Source: JAVBSX01 sp051660685 (GTDB lineage: Bacteria > Planctomycetota > Planctomycetia > Pirellulales > Thermoguttaceae). Taken from it: a stretch of 62,034 bases of DNA. The position numbers and the translations under genes are program-made. The notes beneath the pieces are model-generated. The model was not told where the DNA came from and ran no database searches. It worked only from the letters and a program-made list of their open reading frames with translations. The stretch lies in assembly GCA_051660685.1 (NCBI GenBank), contig JBOFQB010000077.1:1-62034 (forward strand), in the 5' to 3' direction. Every line of letters begins with the position of its first letter. Positions within the stretch are counted from its first letter, which is position 1. Positions 17,946-26,863 of this stretch are shown piece by piece.

Positions 17946-18326
17946 TTATTTGGCCGCTTTTTTGGCGGTTTCGAGCAACATGGAAATTGCCCGGGAATAA
18001 TTGGCGAGTGTTTTTGTCCAATGTTTCAGACATTCCCGACCGGAATCGGTTAAGGTGAAAAGACGTTTTGCATGACCTGGACCTTCTGTATCCCAAAATG
18101 ATTCGACCAGACCGCGTACTTCAAGTGACTTGAGAAAACGGTAAACCCCGGACTGATTAGGAGGTTGTTCTGAAAAGCTCAAAATCGTTTCCAGACGTTT
18201 TGAAATTTGATAACCGTGAACCTGACCGTCTGCGAGAATCGCCAGAATTGCCGGTTGGACCAATCTGTCAAGGGTTGTACCTGAACAGGGACAACCGGAA
18301 AAAGCGTTGTTCTCTTTTTTAGACAT
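17946..18326 (-). CDS. PadR-family transcriptional regulator with N-terminal CPC motif
   Basis: 126 residues from ATG 18326; upstream in-frame ATGs at 18359 and 18419 are alternatives and none has a clear ribosome-binding site. Winged-helix PadR features: LVQPAILAILADGQVHGYQISKRL, then GVYRFLKSLEVRGLVES and a wing ending LFTLTDSGRECL. A CPCSG motif sits just before the domain, like the CxC motifs in a PadR subgroup, so metal or redox sensing is possible. It lies 55 bp upstream of mutY on the same strand; the target is unknown. Confidence 0.8.
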   Translation of the reverse strand: MSKKENNAFSGCPCSGTTLDRLVQPAILAILADGQVHGYQISKRLETILSFSEQPPNQSGVYRFLKSLEVRGLVESFWDTEGPGHAKRLFTLTDSGRECLKHWTKTLANYSRAISMLLETAKKAAK

Positions 18327-18570
18327 AGGGGGAGAGGATTTCAGACGTTTAATGTTCATTGGAACCCGGAACTTTGAAAAAGACACGCTCATTTTAGGTG
18401 ATGACATTGGGAAAGACAAGACCGATCTCTTTGAAAGAGAAATAATAATCAGGGAACTTTGGTTTTATCCGGGTTCAGAATTCAAGTAAAATGTGATATA
18501 ATGCCCCGAAGATGTCAAATGGAAAATGTTGTTGAATTCGTTGTTTTTGACTCATCAGGTATGTTTCCTC

Positions 18571-21500
18571 ATGTATGATCGACTGTTCTCTTATCGTGTC
18601 TTCCTGATCGGAAGTGTTTTACTACTGTTTCTAACGGGTTTGGGAACGGGGACATTTTTGTTTTGGAGATACGGATTCTCCCCGTTCAAATCTCCCTTAG
18701 AATCAACGGCGAATTATGAGCATTTGGACCCAAATGGAGGGAAATACTGGGCGTTGCGAACGGAATGTGACATTCTCTCAGCGCGGGAAAAGGAAGGTCA
18801 GGTTCCCCAACACCAGATAGAGACCCAGTTGTACCACAATCTGGGTTCAACCCTCTTTGAAGCCCGTCAACTGTCCGATCCCCTTCAAAAGGCTCATGCA
18901 CTTGGACAGATTCTCCAGACACAATTGGTCAATGATGTTGGAACCAATCTTGCGAACACCCTGAATGAGTTGGACAAAACGGAAATCGGTCGTTTCGTCG
19001 TCAATCGCTATTTGCCGGATTTGGTTTGGTTTTACATTCGTCAAGAAAACACAATTGGTGCAAGTGCTGTTCTTCGTTCCTATCTTCAGTTGCTCCAATC
19101 CGGTTCCGTTGATTTTGAATCGGTCGAACAACGACGCATCTTTTCGGAGATGCTTAATGCGAGTGAGGTGTTGCACCTTGAGATGGAGCAGGAACAGCTT
19201 TTTCAGGAGCTTCTTAGGAGTGTACGCAGTTTACGAATTGACCTGAAACGTGATGATCTTTATGCGTTTCTCGCGGGAGAACAATTTCGATTACGTCAAA
19301 TGAGCAAAGGTTTTGAAACCCTTTTGTTGATTACACAACCGCGGATACAATCGGGAGTCTTGCACAAACTGCTTGTGAACCGGACCCGATTTTCCAGTCG
19401 ATCTGGTTTACCCGGTCAAATGTCCAATGATTCCTCGTTGAGCAATCCTGAATTGGTCAACAAACTGATTGAACAGATACTTGCAATGATTGCCCGAATT
19501 GAATCGGAAAAGAAGCAGGAGGAACTGTTGACGAATTTGGTTGGATCGGACCTGCTTCTTCATCCTGAAGTCCGGGACCTGTTTCAATACCGTTTTGCCG
19601 TTTCTTCGCTCTTTTCCTCGCCAATTAAGGAAGAGATTTTACACCAACTTTTGAATCCGCAACCGAATCAATCTCTTGTTGTATCTGATTCGACGAATCG
19701 TCTTTCAACTTTAGGAGAGAATGATCGGGGATTGCGGAATCCAAGCGGGCGAGGAGGAAATCGAGGAGGTACAGAAGACGGAATCATTCAAGGAAATGGT
19801 GAGGACAATGATGATGAGGATGTGACGAATGATTCTGAAATGGGGAACGTCAATCAAGAAGGAGGACAGAATCGCAAGGAGAAGGAGAATAGAGAGCCTA
19901 TTGACCGTCAACGGGGAAGAAACGAGACAGATTTGGAGGGGCAAGGAGATTCGTTTCTTTCGCGTGTTCCCCCTTCTGCTCGCAATCGGTTGTATTTGCA
20001 GGAATCAAACATTTTAATGAATACGGCGCAGGATTTGATTCGTTGGAATAAACGAAAAGAGGCCCTCAACCTTTTGGTTCGGGCTGCTGAACTCTGTGAA
20101 AGTCTCTTTTACGAAGGAAATCAGGATCAGGCCCTTACAACGATTGCATCAATGATTGTTGCAACAGGAGATGTGGATGCTGCACAGAAACGGTTGTGTA
20201 TTTTTTTGGACTTGCTTGAAAACTTCTTAGGTTCCTCAGAAGGAGAAATGGATTTGGCGAGACGTGATTCACAGTTGGAACAGATTGTTGCGATTCAATT
20301 GCGAGCTAGATTGCTAAACGATGCTTTTCAGACAATCACGAAACGTCTGTCGGGAGAAAGTCGTCTGGAACAATTTCGCAGCTGGTCGTTGGAAATGCTG
20401 CAAATCGGTGAAGGAGAAACGGCTCTTGCTTGGATTGAACAATTGCCGGAAAATGCGTCGACACAAACCTTGCGTGATTTGGGGTTGAGGATTTTCAAGG
20501 ACCGTGATTATTCGTCCCTTTTCCCTTTGAATGAAAGTGACAATTTGTTGACCTTTTCCGATCACGCCGAACAGAATGATTCGACACTTCGAGAAGATCA
20601 GCTTGTTGAATTGGTCCTGCAACAACTGCGACGTGATTGGGTCTCTGATGCAGCGAAAACGGTTCAACTGTTAGGCGATTCGGAGAAAAAAAACTCCCTG
20701 TTGAAGCAAATCGTGCAAGGAATCGGTCGTCTTGGTCGTCCTTATGTTTCCAAACAGCCGTTTCAACAAGAAATACGCAATCGACTGTTTGATTTGGGGA
20801 TCACAACGGCTCGTCAAATCGGCGATCCCTATGATCGGGCTGTTGCTGAGGAATTTTTGCTTTCACAACTAAGTGGAACACTTTCGGAGGAAAAAACGAC
20901 CCCCATTATCGAAGAAATTGTCCAGACAACCCGGTCCATACCAAATCGTCCGATTGAAAAAGCAGCCCTGATCGGTCGCTTGGTTCAGTCGCGTCTCCTC
21001 AATCGGGCAAGTGAAGTCCGTTCCAACCTAAGCGGCAGTTGGGCCGTCTTGGATGAAACCCTTTCTGACGATTTTCGACAGGAAAATGTCCAACTGCTCA
21101 ATGAAATGGTTGCGCTGCTTGAATCGGCCGATTATTCGGAAGACCGTTCTGCCGTTTATGCCTTATTCGCTTCACTTTTCTTCCAATTGGGCAAATCGGA
21201 GTTGGGTTTGAACATGTTGGATCGAGCCAAACAGGATTTGGACAGAATGGAGGAAAAAAGCCGAATCATTAGCGTGTTGCTCTCTCTTGCTCAAACAATG
21301 CAACAGTCGGGAGATCGAGACGGGGCGATTGACTTGTTCGAGCAGGTTTTTGAGATGATCGGGACATACATCAATGAGAAACGGTTAAAGCGAATTGGTG
21401 ATCCCCTCTTGCTAACCCGGGAAAAGGAACGTTTAATGGGGGACCTTGCAAGAGCGCAAGGAGAACTGGAGTTGTTTGAGGGGGCGATCAAGACGACACG

Positions 21501-21684
21501 TCGGATCAGGGAATCGGTCACAGAAGATCGATTGTTCAAAACAATGGGACATTTGCTCCTTGCGCGACGACAGTATGAGGATGCTCAGAAGGTCTTTTTG
21601 ATGATTGAAGATGAACAATGGAAACAGAGTTGCGTCAAAGAAGTTCTGTTCCGATTACAATGGGATAAAGCGTTAGGGAATTAG
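18571..21684 (+). CDS. Large membrane-anchored helical-repeat protein of unknown function
   Basis: 1037 residues from ATG 18571 (MYDRLFSYRV); an in-frame start at 18526 is less likely because it adds residues ahead of the signal anchor. One N-terminal transmembrane segment at about residues 9-32. The rest is rich in amphipathic helices resembling TPR or HEAT repeats, for example near the C-terminus LGLNMLDRAKQDLDRMEE and DRDGAIDLFEQVFEMIGTY. Between about residues 390 and 460 there is a very acidic, Gly/Asn-rich linker (EDNDDEDVTNDSEMGNV). No catalytic motif is seen. The metX-metW gene starts 10 bp downstream, so the pair is probably cotranscribed. Confidence 0.75.
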   Translation: MYDRLFSYRVFLIGSVLLLFLTGLGTGTFLFWRYGFSPFKSPLESTANYEHLDPNGGKYWALRTECDILSAREKEGQVPQHQIETQLYHNLGSTLFEARQLSDPLQKAHALGQILQTQLVNDVGTNLANTLNELDKTEIGRFVVNRYLPDLVWFYIRQENTIGASAVLRSYLQLLQSGSVDFESVEQRRIFSEMLNASEVLHLEMEQEQLFQELLRSVRSLRIDLKRDDLYAFLAGEQFRLRQMSKGFETLLLITQPRIQSGVLHKLLVNRTRFSSRSGLPGQMSNDSSLSNPELVNKLIEQILAMIARIESEKKQEELLTNLVGSDLLLHPEVRDLFQYRFAVSSLFSSPIKEEILHQLLNPQPNQSLVVSDSTNRLSTLGENDRGLRNPSGRGGNRGGTEDGIIQGNGEDNDDEDVTNDSEMGNVNQEGGQNRKEKENREPIDRQRGRNETDLEGQGDSFLSRVPPSARNRLYLQESNILMNTAQDLIRWNKRKEALNLLVRAAELCESLFYEGNQDQALTTIASMIVATGDVDAAQKRLCIFLDLLENFLGSSEGEMDLARRDSQLEQIVAIQLRARLLNDAFQTITKRLSGESRLEQFRSWSLEMLQIGEGETALAWIEQLPENASTQTLRDLGLRIFKDRDYSSLFPLNESDNLLTFSDHAEQNDSTLREDQLVELVLQQLRRDWVSDAAKTVQLLGDSEKKNSLLKQIVQGIGRLGRPYVSKQPFQQEIRNRLFDLGITTARQIGDPYDRAVAEEFLLSQLSGTLSEEKTTPIIEEIVQTTRSIPNRPIEKAALIGRLVQSRLLNRASEVRSNLSGSWAVLDETLSDDFRQENVQLLNEMVALLESADYSEDRSAVYALFASLFFQLGKSELGLNMLDRAKQDLDRMEEKSRIISVLLSLAQTMQQSGDRDGAIDLFEQVFEMIGTYINEKRLKRIGDPLLLTREKERLMGDLARAQGELELFEGAIKTTRRIRESVTEDRLFKTMGHLLLARRQYEDAQKVFLMIEDEQWKQSCVKEVLFRLQWDKALGN

Positions 21685-21694
21685 GGAGTCAAAG

Positions 21695-23482
21695 TTGGAA
21701 GAGTTTTTTGATAGTACCGATTCGGCGAGAAATGCCCGGGTTTTGTTGCACGCTCAAACAGTATCGTTTGAACGACCCTTGAAACTGGAACGGGGGGGGG
21801 AATTGCCGAGAATTGACCTTGTGTATGAAACGTATGGTCAGTTGAATGAACGGAAAGACAATGCCGTGTTGATTTGTCATGCTTTAAGCGGGGATTCCCA
21901 TGTTGCATCTCACGATTTGGCTGATGATTCAGGATGGTGGGAGATTGTCGTTGGGCCGGGCAAGTCAATTGACACAAACCGTTATTTTGTGATTTGCCCG
22001 AATGTTCTTGGCGGATGTCGGGGAACAACGGGACCGACTTCGCTCAATCCGGCAACGGGGAAAAGATATGGGACCGATTTTCCCGTTATAACGATTGGTG
22101 ATATGGTTGAAGTTCAACGGTTGTTGATTGACCATCTTGGTATTGATCGCTTGTTGTGCGTCGTTGGGGGGTCACTTGGGGGGATTATGACGTTGGAATG
22201 GGCAACCCGGTTTCCTGATCGATTGCGAGGTGCAGCCCCGATTGCAAGTAGTCCCCGATTGACCAGTCAGGCTCTTGCGTTTGACATTGTGTCGCGTAAT
22301 GCTATTTTGAGTGATCCCAATTATCATGAGGGGGAGTATTTTGAGCATGGAACAGCTCCAACGGTCGGATTGGCGATTGCCCGAATGTTAGGACATATAA
22401 CGTATTTGTCGCTTGAAGCAATGCGGCAGAAATTTGATTCGGATCGACATCAAGGACGAACGGTTGAAACGCATTTTGAGACGAAGTTCTCGGTTGGTTC
22501 TTATTTGGCTTATCAAGGAGATAAATTTGTTGACCGATTTGATGCAAACAGTTATTTGACCCTTTCTATGTCGCTTGATCTGTTTGACATGGGGGACACA
22601 AAGGAACAGTTGATTACGTCACTACGACGTTCAATGTGTCGTTGGTTGCTGATTAGTTTTACGAGTGATTGGTTGTTTCCCCCTTTCCAGACCCGGGAAA
22701 TTGTGAATGCTCTGCTTGCAAATGGAAAACCGGTTAGTTACTGTAATGTGAAAAGTGATTGCGGACATGATGCTTTTTTACTTCCGAATGAGTTGGATGC
22801 TTATGGAGGGGCGATTCAATCGTTTTTGTTGAATCTTGAGGAATCGACCGGGATGAACGAGGGGGCAACTCCAGCTGAAATGGAGGTTTATCGTAAACGT
22901 TTGGATTATGAGCGTATCTTCACGTTGATTCCAAGAGGGGCAACCGTTCTTGATCTGGGGTCAGGTCGGGGCGGTTTTCTTGCCCGTTTGAAACAGCGGG
23001 GAAATCGTCGCGTTATGGGATTGGAAATCAGCGAGGAATTCGTTCAAGTTGCAATTCGTCGCGGTTTGGATGTTGTTCAAGCCGATTTGAATGAAGGATT
23101 AACGGCGTTTGCCGACAAGCAGTTTGATTTTGTCGTCCTTTCAAAAACCTTGCAGACGGTCGAACATGTCGAGTTCATCCTGAATGAGATGCTCAGGGTT
23201 GGAACCCGGGCGATTGTGAGTTTCCCGAATTTGGGATACCATGAACACAGGGAACGGTTGGTCAAATCAGGTCGTGCTCCACAAACTGTCCCCAAACCGG
23301 AAAAAAGATGGTATAATACACATGATGTTCGGTTTTTGACCTTAACGGATTTTGAGGATTTTTGCGTTGAGAAGGGATACCGCATACACCAACGAATTGC
23401 ATTGGATACCAAAGCGGGTCAGGTTGTGGAAGACGATCCGAACCTGAACGCTGATGTTATCATTGTGGTTCTGAGTCAATAA
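21695..23482 (+). CDS. metX: Homoserine O-acetyltransferase fused to MetW
   Basis: 595 residues with two domains. Residues 1 to about 385 are MetX (alpha/beta hydrolase): Ser160 in VGGSLGG, Asp325 in TSDWLF, His358 in DCGHDAF, plus NVLGGCRGTTGPTS. Residues about 395-595 are MetW, a methyltransferase-fold protein, with LDLGSGRGGFL near 419-429 and the family phrases SFPNLGYHEHR and KRWYNTHDVRFLT. The pair makes O-acetylhomoserine, or possibly O-succinylhomoserine (some MetX proteins prefer succinyl-CoA), for methionine synthesis. Usually the two are adjacent separate genes. The start is TTG at 21695: a stop precedes it in frame, GGGAG lies 6 nt upstream, and no early ATG exists. Confidence 0.92.
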   Translation: MEEFFDSTDSARNARVLLHAQTVSFERPLKLERGGELPRIDLVYETYGQLNERKDNAVLICHALSGDSHVASHDLADDSGWWEIVVGPGKSIDTNRYFVICPNVLGGCRGTTGPTSLNPATGKRYGTDFPVITIGDMVEVQRLLIDHLGIDRLLCVVGGSLGGIMTLEWATRFPDRLRGAAPIASSPRLTSQALAFDIVSRNAILSDPNYHEGEYFEHGTAPTVGLAIARMLGHITYLSLEAMRQKFDSDRHQGRTVETHFETKFSVGSYLAYQGDKFVDRFDANSYLTLSMSLDLFDMGDTKEQLITSLRRSMCRWLLISFTSDWLFPPFQTREIVNALLANGKPVSYCNVKSDCGHDAFLLPNELDAYGGAIQSFLLNLEESTGMNEGATPAEMEVYRKRLDYERIFTLIPRGATVLDLGSGRGGFLARLKQRGNRRVMGLEISEEFVQVAIRRGLDVVQADLNEGLTAFADKQFDFVVLSKTLQTVEHVEFILNEMLRVGTRAIVSFPNLGYHEHRERLVKSGRAPQTVPKPEKRWYNTHDVRFLTLTDFEDFCVEKGYRIHQRIALDTKAGQVVEDDPNLNADVIIVVLSQ

Positions 23483-23498
23483 GAAACACAAATGTTGC

Positions 23499-23530
23499 GC
23501 CGCAATACACATATCGCGCGTTCGGAATCC
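23499..23530. repeat. Dispersed palindromic repeat, copy 2 (partial)
   Basis: GCCGCAATAC, then TATCGCGCGTTCGGAATCC, matches the first half of the copy at 1251-1323 with two or three changes. It starts 17 bp after the metX-metW stop. The second arm is missing. Confidence 0.6.
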
Positions 23531-23670
23531 TTTTCATTGAACCGTATTTGAAAATCGAGGTATTAGGCCTAAGAGAGGGGCACATAGACAGACATTGTTT
23601 TTGGATCGCAGTTTTCCGATCTTCTGTCCTGCATTACTTGTTCAACCCCCAAAACCCTACATTCACCTCA

Positions 23671-24333
23671 ATGTCCGCCAAAATGCAGCGAATCTTCATT
23701 GCGGCAAGAATCCCCGAGTCGGTTCGGAGAAGGGTTGAGGACTGTGTTGCACCTTTACGTCGACGATTTTCGCAAGTGAAGTGGACGCGACCTGAGAATC
23801 TTCATTGTACGTTGAAATTTTTGGGGGATGTGACGCAACCGACGTTGAAGAAGGTGATTGACGCAACAGAGACATTGGCGCTGTTGCATCAACGGTTCAG
23901 AGTCTCTCTTTTCAGTTGTGGAATGTTTCCAGATCGGTCATTTCCGCATATTTTCTGGATCGGAGTCCGGGATGGAAATCGTGAACTCTCGATTTTGGCC
24001 CGGGACTTGGATCGGGAGATGAAACATTTGGGTTTTCAACCGGAAAAACGCTCCTTCAACTCACATTTAACAGTTGGACGCTTGCGATTGGACAAGACGT
24101 TTCCTCCAATGCTTGTACAGCAATTTGAGGAGAGTTTCCAACAGGTTGAGTTTGGCGAATTTCTTTTGGATAAAGTGACGATTTATGCAAGCGAGTTGAG
24201 TACACAAGGACCGAGTTATACAGCGATTCAGTCTTGTCTGCTGAGAGAACATTCCAGTTCCCGCATTTCCCTTCTCCTCAATCCAAGCCCAACAAAAGGA
24301 CAGATCGACGAATTCGGGGTTGATAATCGCTGA
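23671..24333 (+). CDS. thpR: 2H phosphodiesterase, RNA 2',3'-cyclic phosphodiesterase (ThpR/LigT family)
   Basis: 220 residues from ATG 23671; a second ATG at 23683 (MQRIFIA) fits the family equally well, and the frame upstream to 23548 is not supported. Two HxTx motifs define the active site: HCTL in ENLHCTLKFLG and HLTV in FNSHLTVGRL. The family opens 2',3'-cyclic phosphates at RNA ends and can catalyse 2'-5' ligation in vitro; its cellular role is unsettled. Length is slightly above the usual 180-190 residues owing to a C-terminal tail (ISLLLNPSPTKGQIDEFG). It stands between metX-metW and the LarA-like gene. Confidence 0.88.
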   Translation: MSAKMQRIFIAARIPESVRRRVEDCVAPLRRRFSQVKWTRPENLHCTLKFLGDVTQPTLKKVIDATETLALLHQRFRVSLFSCGMFPDRSFPHIFWIGVRDGNRELSILARDLDREMKHLGFQPEKRSFNSHLTVGRLRLDKTFPPMLVQQFEESFQQVEFGEFLLDKVTIYASELSTQGPSYTAIQSCLLREHSSSRISLLLNPSPTKGQIDEFGVDNR

Positions 24334-24427
24334 ACCCTCAATTGCCGAATCCTCAAAGAATCGCGTAAAATGAGCGTACATTGAGGGGTCTTTACTGAAC
24401 AACGTGAATCATTCAAGGTGTCCTTAC

Positions 24428-25654
24428 ATGCAGTATTTTCAGGTTCGTCAGCATTTTGAACGACTTCGGGTTGACAATGTTCTTGAGGAGACGGTTCGGC
24501 AGTTGGAGACGCTCGATTGGGCGAATTCCGGTCGGTTGCAACCGGGAGAGACGGTTGCAATTACTGCGGGAAGTCGGGGAATTCATGCAATCGCCGAAAT
24601 AACCCGAAGTACCGTTCGTTTTTTTCAGGATTTGGGGCTAAAACCGTTTATTGTTCCCTCTATGGGGTCACATGGAGGAGGAACAGCAGACGGTCAACTC
24701 GCTCTTCTTGCCAAATACGGAATGACAGAATCAACTCTCGGTTGTCCGATTCGCTCGTCGTTGGAAACCGTCCAACTCGGTTCTCTTGCAATCAACGAAC
24801 AAGTATCGATTCCGGTTCATCTGGACCGAATTGCATGTGAAGCGGATCACCGATTCCTCATCAACCGGGTCAAACCGCATACTAGATTTGTCGGACCAAT
24901 TGAGAGCGGGTTGCTCAAAATGATGATGATTGGTTTGGGTAATGCAATTGGGGCGAGTCATTATCATCGTGCAATTGCGGCTGATGATTTTTCAACCGTT
25001 CTCTGCAAAGTAACCGATTATATCCAGGGACGATTTCCGTTTTTGGGCGGTCTTGCAATTGTTGAGAATGCGTTTGATGAAACGGCGATTCTGCGCGGAG
25101 TCAAACCCGATCAGTTTGCCGAGATGGACGCCGAACTGTTGGTTCACGCTAAACGTCTTCTCCCCCGATTACCGTTTGATGAGGTTGATTTGCTGATGAT
25201 TGAACAAATTGGCAAGAATGTGAGCGGAACGGGTCTTGACTCGAATGTTGTAGGGCGGAAATTTGACGATCACAAAGCAGTTCGGGGAGAAAAACCGATT
25301 GTCCGTCTCATTGCGGTTCTCGGTTTGACCCCTGAAACGGGGGGAAACGCAAACGGAATCGGCATGTCAGAATTCTGTAAAAGCTCGATTTTGCGAGAAA
25401 TGAACGTGCAGGAGACGCGAATGAACGCGATAACGGCGAATCATCCGACTGCTGCAATGATTCCGCTTGATTATGAGAGTGAAGAGGACATCATTGAAGC
25501 AGCCCGACATTCTTTAGGGCAGATTCCGTTGGACGAGATGAAAATTCTTTGGATTCAGGACACGTTGCACCTTGAATACCTGCGCTGTTCTTCCGCTTAT
25601 CTTGAAGAAGCAAAACAATGTGAACGAGAAGGACGACTTGAAATTCTGGGGTAA
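24428..25654 (+). CDS. LarA-like (DUF2088) family protein
   Basis: 408 residues from ATG 24428 (MQYFQV), preceded by AAGGTG; a GTG at 24404 is the alternative. Family landmarks: VAITAGSRGIHAIAEI, FIVPSMGSHGGGTADGQ, INRVKPHTRFVG and ESGLLKMMMIGLGN. The fold is that of the N-terminal part of lactate racemase LarA, whose nickel-pincer cofactor enzymes use conserved His and Lys residues; candidate equivalents are the His of GSHGG and of VKPHT. The substrate is unknown and may be a hydroxy acid. LarB, LarC and LarE are not in the window. The gene ends before a GGGGGA/TCCCCC hairpin. Confidence 0.78.
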   Translation: MQYFQVRQHFERLRVDNVLEETVRQLETLDWANSGRLQPGETVAITAGSRGIHAIAEITRSTVRFFQDLGLKPFIVPSMGSHGGGTADGQLALLAKYGMTESTLGCPIRSSLETVQLGSLAINEQVSIPVHLDRIACEADHRFLINRVKPHTRFVGPIESGLLKMMMIGLGNAIGASHYHRAIAADDFSTVLCKVTDYIQGRFPFLGGLAIVENAFDETAILRGVKPDQFAEMDAELLVHAKRLLPRLPFDEVDLLMIEQIGKNVSGTGLDSNVVGRKFDDHKAVRGEKPIVRLIAVLGLTPETGGNANGIGMSEFCKSSILREMNVQETRMNAITANHPTAAMIPLDYESEEDIIEAARHSLGQIPLDEMKILWIQDTLHLEYLRCSSAYLEEAKQCEREGRLEILG

Positions 25655-25659
25655 GAATC

Positions 25660-25679
25660 GGGGGACCTTTTGTTCCCCC
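25660..25679 (+). terminator. Possible terminator hairpin after the LarA-like gene
   Basis: Inverted repeat GGGGGA/TCCCCC with an 8-nt T-rich loop, 6 bp after the stop codon. A second small hairpin GGGT/ACCC followed by GTTTTCTTTG comes at about 25687-25710. The first lacks an immediate T run, so Rho-independent termination is only suggested. Confidence 0.35.
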
Positions 25680-25851
25680 TGTTTCAGGGTACAATTGACC
25701 CGTTTTCTTTGCTTTGTTATGTGTCCTTAATGTTTTTTCGTCTCTGTTTCCCCTCTCTAACCATTTAACATTTCTGACCTTTTTCTGACCATTTTCTGAT
25801 CATTTAACATTTTTTTCTATCTAACACTTTAACATTTTCGGAGTTACAATC

Positions 25852-26856
25852 GTGTACGATTCACTTGCAGTCGTCGGCGCAACAGGTGCTGTTGGAACAA
25901 TCATTCTGAAACTTCTTGCTGAACGGAATGTCCCGTTCAAGACGATCAAATTTCTTGCATCGAAACGAAGTGCGGGAAAACCGATCACCTTTAAGGGGGA
26001 GACGTACACGATTGAAGAGATGACCCCGGATGCTTTTGAGGGGGTACAACTTGCGATTGCAAGTACGCCGGATGAAACAGCGCGGGATTTCGTTCCAGAA
26101 GCGGTCAAACGAGGGTGTCTGGTGATTGATGAAAGCGGATATTGGCGTATGGACCCCAAAGTCCCGCTCATCATTCCCGAAGTCAACGCCGATCAGATCA
26201 AAAATAATCAGGGCATTATCTCCAGTCCCAATTGTTCGACAACCCAATTGGTTGTTGCAGTCAAACCCCTACACGATTACGCAAAAGTCAAACGAATTGT
26301 CGTCAGCACTTATCAAGCAGTCAGTGGAGCCGGTTTGGTTGGAACCCGCGATTTGGAAGGGGGAACCCGGGCCCGTTTGGACGGAAAAGAATACGCTTAT
26401 GAGAATTTCCCTTATCCGATTGCGTTTAACTGTATTCCGCAAATCGGCGGGGTCAAGGAAAAGGGTTACACCTCAGAAGAACTGAAATTGCTGTATGAGA
26501 CCCGAAAAATTTTGGGGGACGATTCGATTCAGGTCTGTCCAACCGCAATTCGGGTCCCGGTTGCCAATTGTCATTCCGAAAGTATTCTCGTCGAAACCGA
26601 GAAAAAAATCACCGTTGAAAAAGCAAGAGAACTGTTCAGTTCCTTCCCGGGTCTGGTTGTCGTTGATGATATGTCAAAGAAACTGTATCCTATGCCGAGC
26701 ACTTGCGACGAGCGGGATGAAGTCTTTGTCGGTCGAATTCGGGAAGACCTTTCTTGCGACAAAGGTCTTGCCTTTTGGTGTGTGAGCGACAATCTGCGTA
26801 AAGGGGCTGCAACAAACGCCGTTCAGATTGCCGAGTACATTCAGAAGAACATGTAA
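25852..26856 (+). CDS. asd: Aspartate-semialdehyde dehydrogenase
   Basis: 334 residues. Reduces aspartyl phosphate to aspartate semialdehyde, the branch point to lysine/diaminopimelate, threonine and methionine. NADP-binding GATGAVG (residues 9-15), nucleophile Cys128 in SSPNCSTTQL, and His241 in RVPVANCHSES. Length is normal for the family. The start is GTG at 25852 with GGAG 9 nt upstream. The next gene begins 7 bp after the stop, so the two are probably cotranscribed although functionally unrelated. Confidence 0.96.
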   Translation: MYDSLAVVGATGAVGTIILKLLAERNVPFKTIKFLASKRSAGKPITFKGETYTIEEMTPDAFEGVQLAIASTPDETARDFVPEAVKRGCLVIDESGYWRMDPKVPLIIPEVNADQIKNNQGIISSPNCSTTQLVVAVKPLHDYAKVKRIVVSTYQAVSGAGLVGTRDLEGGTRARLDGKEYAYENFPYPIAFNCIPQIGGVKEKGYTSEELKLLYETRKILGDDSIQVCPTAIRVPVANCHSESILVETEKKITVEKARELFSSFPGLVVVDDMSKKLYPMPSTCDERDEVFVGRIREDLSCDKGLAFWCVSDNLRKGAATNAVQIAEYIQKNM

Positions 26857-26863
26857 GAGTAGG

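Noticed and set aside
24228..24560. Minus-strand frame of 110 codons
   Set aside because: Antisense of the ThpR and LarA-like genes, with no ribosome-binding site or family features.
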